Positions 18,281-27,031 of a stretch of 64,000 nt of DNA are shown in pieces. The notes under the pieces are model-generated. The model worked only from the letters and a program-made list of their open reading frames with translations. It did not search any database and was not told the DNA's origin. Each line of letters opens with the position of its first letter. The first letter of the stretch is position 1. The position numbers and the translations under genes were made by a program. The DNA is from Pedobacter paludis (GTDB lineage: Bacteria; Bacteroidota; Bacteroidia; Sphingobacteriales; Sphingobacteriaceae), in assembly GCF_003173575.1 (NCBI RefSeq), contig NZ_QGNY01000002.1, positions 124,001 through 188,000 of the forward strand. The letters are read 5' to 3'.

Positions 18281-19042
18281 ATGAATACGATAAAAGTAAG
18301 TGTAAAGGATCGTTTGGCAACCATAACACTCGATAGAGGAAAATCGAATGCATTAAACCGCGAACTCATTACCGAGCTTGATGAAATGCTTAAAAATATA
18401 TCTGCCGATGAAAATATTGGTGGTGTAATTTTGACCGGAACAGCGCCGTTTTTCTCTGCAGGACTAGATTTAATAGAACTTTACAACTATAATGAAGAAG
18501 AAGCAAAATCTTTTTGGCAGTTGTTTTTAAGTTTTACAGCCAATATGATCGCTTTTAAAAAACCTATGGTAGCGGCCATCAGCGGACACAGTCCGGCAGG
18601 CGGCTGTGTAATGGCATTGGCCTGCGATTACCGTGTTATGGCAGAAGGATCTTATATTATTGGCTTAAATGAAGTTCCCGTTGGCATTATTGTTCCAAAC
18701 AGTATCTTTCAGCTCTATTCATTTTGGATTGGCAAAGCCGAAGCAACCAGAAGCTTGCTTTCAGGTAAATTATACAATCCAGAAGAAGCATTAAAAGTTG
18801 GATTGGTTGATGATGTTGTAAAAAATGAAAGTTTGTTAACGGCTGCAGAAAGAAAAATCAAAAAGTTTATGGAACTAGAAAGTAACACCTGGTCACAGAG
18901 TAAACTTAACATTCGTGAAGAATTAATCGCATCAGCAAATGCCGATCAATCTGCAACGCTAGAGAAAATGCTGGCCCAGTGGTGGTCGCCTGCAACACGC
19001 CACATTTTAAAAACAATTTTAGAGAATCTACAAAGAAAATAA
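18281..19042 (+). CDS. enoyl-CoA hydratase/isomerase family protein
   Basis: The 253-residue crotonase-fold protein hydrates or isomerises an enoyl-CoA in the cytoplasm. The first oxyanion loop is FFSAGLDLIEL and the second is SGHSPAGGCVMALACDYRV. The usual first catalytic glutamate region reads HSPAGGC, so the acid residue seen in true hydratases (E in the GG-E pattern) is not obvious, and it may be an isomerase-type member. It is followed 49 nt later by a dienoyl-CoA-reductase-like gene, which fits unsaturated fatty-acid breakdown. Confidence 0.85.
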   Translation: MNTIKVSVKDRLATITLDRGKSNALNRELITELDEMLKNISADENIGGVILTGTAPFFSAGLDLIELYNYNEEEAKSFWQLFLSFTANMIAFKKPMVAAISGHSPAGGCVMALACDYRVMAEGSYIIGLNEVPVGIIVPNSIFQLYSFWIGKAEATRSLLSGKLYNPEEALKVGLVDDVVKNESLLTAAERKIKKFMELESNTWSQSKLNIREELIASANADQSATLEKMLAQWWSPATRHILKTILENLQRK

Positions 19043-19091
19043 GCCTACATTTTCAAATAACCAATTAACCAATTTAACCTAACCACATATT

Positions 19092-19973
19092 ATGTTCGCA
19101 TTTAACCAACCCATGCTTAGAGATGATGCCTTAAAAGGAAAAACCATTGTAATTACCGGCGGAGGAACGGGTTTAGGCAAAGCAATGGGCATTTATTTTT
19201 TAAAGTTAGGTGCAAATTTGGTTATAACCAGTCGAAAGGTTGATGTACTGCAAAAAACTGCCGATGAAATGGAAGAGAAAACCGGTGGTAAAGTTTTGGC
19301 AGTTGCATGCGATGTGAGAGAAATTGAACAGGTTGAAAACGTATTGGCAAAATCCATAGAAAAATTTGGTCAGGTAGATGTTTTGCTAAATAATGCTGCG
19401 GGTAATTTCATTTCTCCAACAGAAAGATTATCTGCAAATGCATTTTCTTCTATTATTGATATTGTTTTAAAAGGAACTGTTAACTGCACACTTGCCTTTG
19501 GAAAACACTGGATCAAGGAAAAACAGCAGGCTACGGTATTGAATATCATCACCACTTATGCTTTTACAGGTTCGGCCTACGTTGTTCCTTCTGCCTGCGC
19601 TAAAGGCGGTGTATTGGCTTTGACCAGATCATTGGCTGTAGAATGGGGAAAATATGGAATCAGAACCAATGCAATCGCACCGGGACCATTCCCAACCAAA
19701 GGTGCCTGGGAAAGATTATTACCCGGCGACCTTGCCAAAAAATTCGATTTTAAAAACCGTGTTCCATTAAAAAGAGTTGGCGAACACCAGGAACTGGCCA
19801 ATTTAGCTGCCTTTTTAGTTAGTGATTTCTCTGGATACATTAATGGAGAAATCATTACAATTGATGGTGGAGAGTGGCTTCAAGGTGCTGGTCAAATGAA
19901 TGGCTTAGAAGCAATCCCAAATGAAATGTGGGATATGCTGGAACAAATGACGAGAAGTGCTAAAGGGAGTTGA
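19092..19973 (+). CDS. SDR oxidoreductase, 2,4-dienoyl-CoA reductase-like
   Basis: The 293-residue short-chain dehydrogenase has TGGGTGLGKAM for NADP(H) binding and NNAAGNF. In place of the usual YxxxK it has SACAK in VPSACAKGGVLAL. That serine-for-tyrosine change is typical of mammalian and bacterial DECR-type reductases, as is the following LAVEWGKYGIRTNAIAPG. It should reduce 2,4-dienoyl-CoA. Its place behind an enoyl-CoA hydratase supports a role in oxidation of unsaturated fatty acids. Confidence 0.85.
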   Translation: MFAFNQPMLRDDALKGKTIVITGGGTGLGKAMGIYFLKLGANLVITSRKVDVLQKTADEMEEKTGGKVLAVACDVREIEQVENVLAKSIEKFGQVDVLLNNAAGNFISPTERLSANAFSSIIDIVLKGTVNCTLAFGKHWIKEKQQATVLNIITTYAFTGSAYVVPSACAKGGVLALTRSLAVEWGKYGIRTNAIAPGPFPTKGAWERLLPGDLAKKFDFKNRVPLKRVGEHQELANLAAFLVSDFSGYINGEIITIDGGEWLQGAGQMNGLEAIPNEMWDMLEQMTRSAKGS

Positions 19974-20055
19974 GAATAAAAAGTTAAAGGTTCAAAGTGA
20001 GAATTTTGACGTTCGATACTTGCTGCTTTCAACTCTAAACTCTAAACTCTTTTTT

Positions 20056-20063
20056 TATCTTTG
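20056..20063 (+). promoter_or_regulatory. TAnnTTTG -7 box of purD
   Basis: TATCTTTG is an exact consensus match that ends 5 nt before the purD ATG. A start site at the normal distance would fall on or within 1-2 nt of the ATG, so the mRNA is probably leaderless. I see no -33 element at the normal distance. Confidence 0.5.
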
Positions 20064-20068
20064 CCCAT

Positions 20069-21340
20069 ATGAATATCTTACTTTTAGGTTCAGGTGGCAG
20101 AGAAAGCGCATTCGCCTGGAAAATGAGCCAGTCTTCGCACTGCGATAAACTAATTATTGCACCCGGAAATGGCGGTACAGGAATTTACGGTACAAATATC
20201 AACATCAATGTAAATGATTTTGATTCGATTAAAAAAGTAGTCCTTACTGAAAAGATTGATTTGGTAGTAGTAGGACCAGAAGAACCGCTTGTTAATGGTA
20301 TTCATGATTTTTTCCTTGCAGATACAGCTATAGCTCATATTCCTGTTATCGGACCAAAAAAAGAAGGCGCCATTTTAGAGGGAAGTAAAGATTTCTCTAA
20401 ACAGTTTATGGAGCGTCATGGCATTCCAACCGCAGCCTCTAAATCCTTCACTCCAGAAACTTTAGAAGATGGATTAGTTTATCTGCAGGATCATGCCTTA
20501 CCTGTTGTTTTAAAAGCGGATGGTTTAGCCGCAGGTAAGGGCGTTTTAATTTGCACCGAAACCATTGAAGCTCAAGAAGAATTAAAATTAATGCTTGGTG
20601 GCAAATTCGGCCCTGCAGGTGCTACTGTTGTTATTGAAGAATTTTTAAGCGGGATTGAGCTTTCAGTTTTCATTTTAACCGATGGCGAAAATTATGTAAC
20701 ACTTCCATCTGCAAAAGATTATAAAAGAATAGGGCAAAACGATACGGGTTTAAATACAGGTGGCATGGGTTCTGTTTCGCCAGTTCCTTTTGCAACTGAT
20801 GAGTTTTTAAGCAAAGTGGAAGAAAGAATTATTAAACCAACTGTTGAAGGTTTAAAGAAAGACAATATTGATTACACTGGCTTTATCTTTTTTGGATTGA
20901 TTAAAGTTGGTGAAGAACCTTTCGTAATTGAGTATAACGCTCGGATGGGCGATCCAGAAACCGAAAGCGTTATTCCTAGAATAGAAAATGATTTGGTGGA
21001 ACTTTTTGTTGCAACAGCCGAGAAAAAATTAAACACCATCAGTTTAAAAATCTCCGATCAAACAGCTGCAACCGTAATGATTGTTGCAGGCGGTTATCCT
21101 GGCGAATATTTGAAAGGAAAAGCAATTTCGGGAATCGAAAATCTGCGTCATTCAAATGCATTTCATGCAGGAACACTTCTAGAAAACGACGTGGTAAAAA
21201 CGAATGGCGGTCGTGTAATTGCCATTACCAGTTTACAAAAAGATTTATTTACAGCTTTACAGTCTGCTACAGCTGATGCCGGTCGTATTTACTTCGATGG
21301 AAAATATTTTAGAGAAGATATCGGCTTCGATTTAGTTTAA
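20069..21340 (+). CDS. purD: phosphoribosylamine-glycine ligase PurD
   Basis: PurD joins glycine to phosphoribosylamine with ATP, the second step of purine synthesis. The 423-residue length is standard. Visible are the N-terminal MNILLLGSGGRESAFAWK, the A-loop GSKDFSKQFM, the ATP-grasp part LKADGLAAGKGVLI, the GLNTGGMGSVSP loop, and the metal-binding EYNARMGDPETE. An in-frame upstream start would overlap the promoter, so this ATG is well supported. It is followed closely by an SMI1/KNR4 gene. Confidence 0.97.
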   Translation: MNILLLGSGGRESAFAWKMSQSSHCDKLIIAPGNGGTGIYGTNININVNDFDSIKKVVLTEKIDLVVVGPEEPLVNGIHDFFLADTAIAHIPVIGPKKEGAILEGSKDFSKQFMERHGIPTAASKSFTPETLEDGLVYLQDHALPVVLKADGLAAGKGVLICTETIEAQEELKLMLGGKFGPAGATVVIEEFLSGIELSVFILTDGENYVTLPSAKDYKRIGQNDTGLNTGGMGSVSPVPFATDEFLSKVEERIIKPTVEGLKKDNIDYTGFIFFGLIKVGEEPFVIEYNARMGDPETESVIPRIENDLVELFVATAEKKLNTISLKISDQTAATVMIVAGGYPGEYLKGKAISGIENLRHSNAFHAGTLLENDVVKTNGGRVIAITSLQKDLFTALQSATADAGRIYFDGKYFREDIGFDLV

Positions 21341-21358
21341 TTTTGAAAGGAAAAAGTT

Positions 21359-21865
21359 TTGAAAAAAGTACTTAAAAAGATTTCTGAAACAGCAATTCGT
21401 CAAGGTGAGTTTATTTTTACCGATGAACAGATGGAGTCGAAGTGGTTGGGTAATGCTCCTGCTTCAGCAACAGAAATAAAACAGCTCGAAGAAAAATTGC
21501 AAATTGTTCTGCCTAAAGATTATAAAGATTTTCTGCTAATCAGTAACGGGTTTGCAACTCCTAATGAAAACATCGAGCCTTCATTTGAAAAAACAGAAAA
21601 TGTTGGCTTTTTAAAAGATATCGATCCAAAGTTAATAGAAATTTGGATTAATAACGATGAATTACTGGATGTTGCAATTAAATTATCCCGAAGCATCGTT
21701 GTAGGTGGAATCGGCGAAGAACAATACTTCCTTTTAGTGCCACCATTATTGGAGAACGAAGGCTGGGAGTATTGGAAGTTTGCCTCTTGGATTCCAGGCG
21801 AAGACCCCTATGAAGGGATGGAAAACTATTTTATCAATGCACTTGATTTTTTAAAATCAGCATAA
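21359..21865 (+). CDS. SMI1/KNR4 family protein
   Basis: The 168-residue soluble protein contains the SMI1/KNR4 (SUKH) fold: ATEIKQLEEKLQIVLPKDYKDFLLISNGF, shown in pieces by IKQLEEKLQ and LPKDYKDFLL. Bacterial members are often immunity proteins against toxins, but no toxin gene is adjacent. The start is a TTG with AAAGGA 8-13 nt before it, one of the few Shine-Dalgarno-like sites here. It lies 18 nt after purD and probably shares its transcript. Confidence 0.85.
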   Translation: MKKVLKKISETAIRQGEFIFTDEQMESKWLGNAPASATEIKQLEEKLQIVLPKDYKDFLLISNGFATPNENIEPSFEKTENVGFLKDIDPKLIEIWINNDELLDVAIKLSRSIVVGGIGEEQYFLLVPPLLENEGWEYWKFASWIPGEDPYEGMENYFINALDFLKSA

Positions 21866-21871
21866 CCTAAT

Positions 21872-21918
21872 AAACGATAAAGGCCCGATCTAAAATTTAG
21901 ATCGGGCCTTTATCGTTT
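21872..21918. terminator. bidirectional hairpin terminator
   Basis: A perfect 23-bp inverted repeat with arms beginning AAACGATAAAGGCCCGATC and ending in the complement has one central base and A- and T-rich edges on both sides. It lies between convergent genes and should stop transcription from both strands. Confidence 0.9.
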
Positions 21919-21929
21919 TAATATATTTC

Positions 21930-23084
21930 TTATTTCGATTTACTTCCCAATAACTCTTGAAGTTTGTCTTGTAAGGCTTGTTCTCTTAAGCCTTTTGCAA
22001 TAATTTTACCAGTTGGATCAATTAAGAAGTTTGCAGGGATAGATTGAATTCCATACATTTTGGCAACTTCATTATTCCATCCATTTAAATCAGAAACATG
22101 TGTCCAGGTTAATTTATCTGCATCAACAGCTTTTAACCAAGCTTCTTTTGTTGTTCTTGTATTGCCTCCATCTAAAGAAACGCCTAAAACCGTAAAGCCT
22201 TTATCTTTAAATTTATTGTAAGCCACTACAACGTTAGGATTTTCTTGACGACATGGACCACACCAAGACGCCCAAAAATCAACCAGGACATATTTACCTT
22301 TAAAATCTGATAATTTAACGGGTTTACCATCTGGATCGTTTTGAGTAAAATCCATAGCCATTGCACCTACCGCAGTTTTTCTACCTGCATCAAAAAGTTG
22401 AGCAAGTTTAACGCCAGAGCTGCTTGCTTTTAATTCAGGCGACAAAGTTTTAAATACTTTTTCAGCCTCAACTGCTTGATCTGGATCTCCGGCCAACTGA
22501 CCAATAGCAGACAAACTGATGTATGATTTTGGATTATTTCTAGCAAACTCTAGCAAAAGAGGTGTCATACCGGCTGCATCTTTTTCGTAACGTGCACCCA
22601 AAGCTTCCATTACAGCTTTATCTTTCTTTTGTTCTGGAGTGTAGCTTGCATATTCTGCATTAATAGCAGCCAATTTATCTGTAACAGGTTTCGTTAATGC
22701 CTTTAATTTTTTATTGTCATCATTAACAATTGATCCAGAGATTGTTGCATTTTTTAATGAATCTGGAGCAGTAACCTTTAAAGTTCCTGGTTCAATGTAT
22801 AAAGTTAGCGCATCTAATTTTTCTCCCTGTGCAGGACGTTGCACATATGGATTTTTATTTAAGAACAAATTGCCTTGAGCTGGACCAGCAAGAGTGCCTT
22901 TAAATGCAAACGCACCATTGGCAACTGTTGCAGAATCTGTAATGTTTTTGCCATCTGCGTTATAAACCAAGAAGATTTTATCGCCAGTTTTTAAGCTTTT
23001 AATGTCACCATTTACAGCAAATGGTTTTTGAGCTAGAGCAGCAAGAGGCAAAAGTGCCATTGCAGATAATAATATTTTTTTCAT
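21930..23084 (-). CDS. TlpA-like thioredoxin with N-terminal DUF4369
   Basis: The 384-residue exported protein (signal peptide MKKILLSAMALLPLAALAQ) has an N-terminal DUF4369 domain (residues about 22-120), a helical middle, and a C-terminal redoxin domain with the thioredoxin motif VDFWASWCGPCRQENP. It should be a periplasmic disulfide reductase, with CxxC near residue 276. DUF4369-TlpA proteins are abundant in Bacteroidota and are often linked to nutrient-uptake systems, but here it stands alone behind its own promoter. Confidence 0.9.
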   Translation of the reverse strand: MKKILLSAMALLPLAALAQKPFAVNGDIKSLKTGDKIFLVYNADGKNITDSATVANGAFAFKGTLAGPAQGNLFLNKNPYVQRPAQGEKLDALTLYIEPGTLKVTAPDSLKNATISGSIVNDDNKKLKALTKPVTDKLAAINAEYASYTPEQKKDKAVMEALGARYEKDAAGMTPLLLEFARNNPKSYISLSAIGQLAGDPDQAVEAEKVFKTLSPELKASSSGVKLAQLFDAGRKTAVGAMAMDFTQNDPDGKPVKLSDFKGKYVLVDFWASWCGPCRQENPNVVVAYNKFKDKGFTVLGVSLDGGNTRTTKEAWLKAVDADKLTWTHVSDLNGWNNEVAKMYGIQSIPANFLIDPTGKIIAKGLREQALQDKLQELLGSKSK

Positions 23085-23127
23085 TAGAGTATAATTTAAT
23101 GGTAAATGGTTGCTTAATGATTGTTTT

Positions 23128-23135
23128 CAAAGATA
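23128..23135 (-). promoter_or_regulatory. TAnnTTTG -7 box of the TlpA-like gene
   Basis: TATCTTTG on the minus strand is an exact match. It lies 43 nt before the start codon, giving an expected leader of about 38 nt. Confidence 0.5.
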
Positions 23136-23174
23136 AATAATCGTCTGGCTAATAACGTAAATCCCTGTGTAAAA

Positions 23175-24356
23175 TTATGATAGCTTTTGATAAGTTCTCC
23201 ACCACAAATCAGGCATTTCTCCATTTACGGCAACTTGGTAATCATCATATCTACAAGGCACGAGGTGATATCTTTCATTTTTTGATTGACCAGAAGGATA
23301 AGGAACCTGCATCCACCACCGGTCTGATTTCTTGCTCTTCACAAAAACCATCTCTCCGGAACCATCCTTTAAACTTGTACGATAGATCATAAACTGAGAT
23401 TTCGGTGTTAAAGGGAAATCCTTTTTGCGGGCATAAAAACCCTCCATAAAATACCAAACCATTTGTGCCAAAAGGAAAGCCGTTTGCCCATTATTATCGT
23501 ATGCCGGATTAAATTCGTAAAAGCCAATGGATGTAAGTTTATCGTTCATGCCAGCATAACGTGCAATTCTGCATGCTTCCTCGCCATCAAATCCATTCGG
23601 AGTTGTATTTGCATTGGCCGCTGCATCAGCAGAGCGAATGGCGCCAATATCAAAGCTAATCATATTCGCATTGCGGATAATTGGCTCGGTTAAGGTAATA
23701 TCCTGAGCAAACTCCCCTAAGCGGTGTACATCAAAATAAAGCTTATCCATAACGCTCAAACTCTCCTGATTTACAAAATATGTTTGATAACCGATGTTAC
23801 TAAAATTGAACAGATAATTGGGCTGATGAAGGAAAATTTTATTTAGATAACAATCCGATCTTGTTGCAATTCCATCATGGCTATCATCGTCTATATCAAA
23901 CTGGTTATCAACAATAACCAGATCTACTTTTTGCTCTAAATCTTGGTATCCTAAATACTGAGCATAGGTCAAGTCTTGCCCACCCCCAATAATAATTGGA
24001 ATGATATTTTTTTTGATGAGCTCGGTTACGGCCATTTTTACGGCGGTATAAGTATCAGCTAAGGTAACGCCATGCTTGATATTGCCTAAATCGACAATTC
24101 TGCTTATAAAACCTCCCTCATTTAGTTTGTAAAACTTTTCCCTAAAATAATCCGGACCCAATGCGCAACCTTCGTTGTTAATTGCACTTCTTCCGTCAAG
24201 CACACCAATAATTGCCAAATCGTATTTATTTTCTTCTAAATCCGGAAATGATTCGGTATGAATTACAGCCTTTAAACCAAGCTGGCTGGTAAAAAATCCT
24301 TGCTTTGGAATAAAACTATCGGTGTTTACAGGGGAAAAGAAATCCGTTAATGACAT
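23175..24356 (-). CDS. arginase/formiminoglutamase-fold protein with lost metal ligands
   Basis: The 393-residue protein has the ureohydrolase fold and is of the type usually labelled formimidoylglutamase. The three metal loops are altered: GGDHS is GGGQD (124-128), DAHxD is DNQFD (150-154), and SxDxD is SFDIG (234-238). Three of the six manganese ligands (both histidines and one aspartate) are thus replaced. It has about 80 extra C-terminal residues. It is probably not a manganese hydrolase. It lies alone, with no histidine-degradation genes nearby. Confidence 0.8.
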   Translation of the reverse strand: MSLTDFFSPVNTDSFIPKQGFFTSQLGLKAVIHTESFPDLEENKYDLAIIGVLDGRSAINNEGCALGPDYFREKFYKLNEGGFISRIVDLGNIKHGVTLADTYTAVKMAVTELIKKNIIPIIIGGGQDLTYAQYLGYQDLEQKVDLVIVDNQFDIDDDSHDGIATRSDCYLNKIFLHQPNYLFNFSNIGYQTYFVNQESLSVMDKLYFDVHRLGEFAQDITLTEPIIRNANMISFDIGAIRSADAAANANTTPNGFDGEEACRIARYAGMNDKLTSIGFYEFNPAYDNNGQTAFLLAQMVWYFMEGFYARKKDFPLTPKSQFMIYRTSLKDGSGEMVFVKSKKSDRWWMQVPYPSGQSKNERYHLVPCRYDDYQVAVNGEMPDLWWRTYQKLS

Positions 24357-24529
24357 ATTTTTAAAACTATCGGCTCAAATATCTATTTTTGGATGCACAT
24401 ATTTTATAAAAATAAGATTTCTATTGATTTCTTTTTGATAGGACTTTGTAATTAACTCATTTTAAGCTTTAAATTTTTGCATCTATCTTTTTTGTTGCAA
24501 GAAAATAAATTAACAGCCCGATTAAAAAA

Positions 24530-25492
24530 ATGATACTGGTAACCGGAGGAACGGGATTTTTAGGATCTGAATTATTAAAACAGCTAACCGATAAAGGATT
24601 GGCAGTTAGGGCGCTGAAAAGAGAAACATCAGAAATCCCACCAATAGTTAAGAATATTACCTTAATTGAATGGTTTACAGCCGATATAAATGATCTTTCA
24701 ACTCTAGAAGATGCCTTTGATGGTATAACACAAGTATACCACTGTGCTGCATTTGTTTCTTTTAATCCGAAGGATAAAAAAAACATGTTTCATGTAAACA
24801 TAGATGGAACTTCGAATATTGTAAATCTATGCATTGAAAATAACTGCAGGCTTTTACATGTAAGCTCTGTTGCTGCGCTTGGTGATGCAAAAAAAGGAAG
24901 AAAAATAAACGAAAAAGATTTTTGGGAATATGATGCAAAGGCTCATGCTTATGGCCTTTCCAAATATGAGGGTGAAATGGAGGTTTGGCGAGGCATAACC
25001 GAAGGTTTAGATGCCGTTATTGTAAATCCATCTGTAATTATCGGAAAAAATGCTGGTTTTAATGGCAGTGGAGCAATTTTTAAACTTGTAAAAGGTGGCT
25101 TTCCATTTTATACCAATGGTGCAACTGGTTTGGTAGATGTGGTAGATGTTGCAAAATCGATGATTTTATTAATGGAAGGCTCAATTACGGCAGAGCGCTA
25201 TATCATTTCATCTGATGATTATCACTATAAGGATTTATTTACAGAAATTGCAAAAGCTTTTGCCGTTAAAGCGCCAACAAAAGAAGCAAAACCCTGGATG
25301 CTCGGAATTGCTTGGAGAGCATTGAAATTCTTTTCTTTATTTAGCGGTTCAGAACCATCTATAACTAAAGATGCCGCGAAGAGCAGCACCGTTCTCAGTT
25401 ATTACGACAATTCAAAAATTATAGCAGAAACAGCGATTAAATTTAAACCTGTTGCAGAAAGTATAAAGGAAATTACCCAACATTTAAAATAA
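24530..25492 (+). CDS. NAD-dependent epimerase/dehydratase family protein
   Basis: The 320-residue extended short-chain dehydrogenase has MILVTGGTGFLGSELL for NAD(P) binding and YGLSKYEGE with the catalytic tyrosine and lysine; the third residue is in VSSVAALG. It resembles dihydroflavonol reductase-like and 3-beta-hydroxysteroid dehydrogenase-like proteins. The substrate is unknown. Its TAA overlaps the ATG of the next gene by 1 nt (TAATG), so the two are translationally coupled, which ties it to serine metabolism by context only. Confidence 0.85.
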   Translation: MILVTGGTGFLGSELLKQLTDKGLAVRALKRETSEIPPIVKNITLIEWFTADINDLSTLEDAFDGITQVYHCAAFVSFNPKDKKNMFHVNIDGTSNIVNLCIENNCRLLHVSSVAALGDAKKGRKINEKDFWEYDAKAHAYGLSKYEGEMEVWRGITEGLDAVIVNPSVIIGKNAGFNGSGAIFKLVKGGFPFYTNGATGLVDVVDVAKSMILLMEGSITAERYIISSDDYHYKDLFTEIAKAFAVKAPTKEAKPWMLGIAWRALKFFSLFSGSEPSITKDAAKSSTVLSYYDNSKIIAETAIKFKPVAESIKEITQHLK

Positions 25493-26793
25493 TGCCCAAA
25501 CAAAAAGCTTACTACATTATCGATTTCGACAGTACGTTTACCCAGGTAGAAGCGTTAGATGAACTCGCACGAATCTCATTAAAAAACCATCCAGATAAAG
25601 AAGCCATCTTTCAAAAAATTGAAGATTATACCAATCTGGCAATGGAAGGCAAACTCTCATTTTCTGAAAGCCTGGCTCAAAGGGTTAAGTTACTAGAAGC
25701 CAGTGAAGATCATCTTAAACAGCTCATCAAACATTTAAAAAAGAAAGTTTCTACTTCTTTCTCTCGTAATGCCGAGTTTTTCAAAAAACATGCAGACGAA
25801 GTTTTAATTGTTTCTGGCGGGTTTAAGGAATTTATTACGCCTGTTGTTAGCCAGTACCACATTAAGAAGGAAAATATTTACGCCAATACTTTTGTTACCA
25901 CAGGTGATGGTAAAATTATAGATTACGATCATGCAAATCCGTTAAGCGAGGAAGGTGGAAAAGTAAAATTGCTTCAACATTTAAAACTGGAGGGTGAACT
26001 TTTTGGCATAGGCGATGGCTATTCTGATTTTCAGCTTCGGGAAAGTGGGATGATTAATAAATTCTTTGCCTTTACCGAAAATATTGCCAGAGAAAGCATT
26101 GTTTCAAAAGCAGATCATGTAACACCAAGCTTTGATGAATTTTTGTACGTAAATAATCTGCCAAGAGCGATTTCTTATCCAAAAAATAGAATCCTTTGTT
26201 TGGTAGTTGGCAATGTTGACCCATTAACTGTTAGCATCTTAAAAAATGATGGACTATCCATCAGACAAAAAACATCTTTTGAAGAAAAATACATTAAAGA
26301 CGTTGGGATTTTAATTTTAGCTGATGGAGAAAAAATTGATAAAGAGCAATTGAAAAATGCTGTAAAACTTAAAACCATCGGTTATTTGGGCAGTGCCAGG
26401 AATAAACTGGATTTTGATTTGTGCACCAAGCAAGGTATCGTGGTTTTTGATGATCCTAAGAATAATCCCCGAAATATAGATTTTATCCCAAAACGCGTTG
26501 CCGATTTCATGAACACCGGCGCAACTTATCTTAGCAGTAATTTCCCGAATTTACAGTTGCCAAAAATCGACAAATCGCATAGGTTGATCCACATCCACAA
26601 AAACGTTCCAGGGATTATGGCTAAAATTAACACCGTCTTTGCCAAACACGACATCAATATTGTCAGCCAGTTTTTAATGACCAATCCTGAAATCGGCTAT
26701 GCCATTACGGATATTAATACGGAATACGATAAGCAGTTATTCAAATCGCTTAAAAAAATAGAGAATACAATTAAATTTAGAGTGCTTTATTAA
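25492..26793 (+). CDS. phosphoserine-phosphatase-like domain fused to a SerA remnant and ACT domain
   Basis: The 433-residue protein has three parts. Residues 1-215 are a HAD phosphatase like SerB: DFDST (11-15), SGG (108-110), lysine 157 and GDGYSD (174-179). Residues 225-335 match the first part of the phosphoglycerate dehydrogenase SerA (IGYLGSARNKLD, GIVVFDDPKNNPR). Residues 336-433 match its extreme C-terminus (NTGATYLSSNFPNLQLP, then an ACT domain ending FRVLY). The NAD-binding domain is absent. The ACT part could sense serine. It is coupled to the epimerase upstream. Confidence 0.88.
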   Translation: MPKQKAYYIIDFDSTFTQVEALDELARISLKNHPDKEAIFQKIEDYTNLAMEGKLSFSESLAQRVKLLEASEDHLKQLIKHLKKKVSTSFSRNAEFFKKHADEVLIVSGGFKEFITPVVSQYHIKKENIYANTFVTTGDGKIIDYDHANPLSEEGGKVKLLQHLKLEGELFGIGDGYSDFQLRESGMINKFFAFTENIARESIVSKADHVTPSFDEFLYVNNLPRAISYPKNRILCLVVGNVDPLTVSILKNDGLSIRQKTSFEEKYIKDVGILILADGEKIDKEQLKNAVKLKTIGYLGSARNKLDFDLCTKQGIVVFDDPKNNPRNIDFIPKRVADFMNTGATYLSSNFPNLQLPKIDKSHRLIHIHKNVPGIMAKINTVFAKHDINIVSQFLMTNPEIGYAITDINTEYDKQLFKSLKKIENTIKFRVLY

Positions 26794-26804
26794 TATCGCA
26801 CCAT

Positions 26805-26886
26805 GTCATTTCGACCGCAGTAGAGAAATCTTTGTACTCAGAATCAAAGATTTCTTCATTTCGCTGCACTTATTCGAAAAGACGAT
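26805..26886. repeat. REP-like repeat, copy 1
   Basis: An 82-nt unit starts GTCATTTCGACCGCAG and has an internal perfect 11-bp inverted repeat (AGAAATCTTTG with CAAAGATTTCT, 10-nt loop). Its second copy begins 136 nt later. The same motif is common in Pedobacter and Flavobacterium genomes, from memory. It lies after a stop codon and may act as a terminator as well. Confidence 0.75.
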
Positions 26887-26940
26887 CGATTTAGTTTATC
26901 TTAAAAACCCGTATTCCGTAGAAATAAAATAATCATTGCC

Positions 26941-27023
26941 GTCATTTCGACCGCAGTGGAGAAATCTTTGTACTCAGAATCAAAGATTTCTTCATTTCGC
27001 TCCACTTCATTCGAAAAGACGAT
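26941..27023. repeat. REP-like repeat, copy 2
   Basis: This 83-nt unit matches the first copy with only a few changes, including GTGGAG for GTAGAG and an inserted C in ACTTCATTCG. It ends 8 nt before the stop codon of the convergent CLC-F gene. Confidence 0.75.
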
Positions 27024-27031
27024 GGATTTAT

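Noticed and set aside
24469..24786. 105-codon frame on the minus strand over the epimerase start
   Set aside because: It is antisense to the Rossmann-fold start of a clear gene and has no domain or start context of its own.
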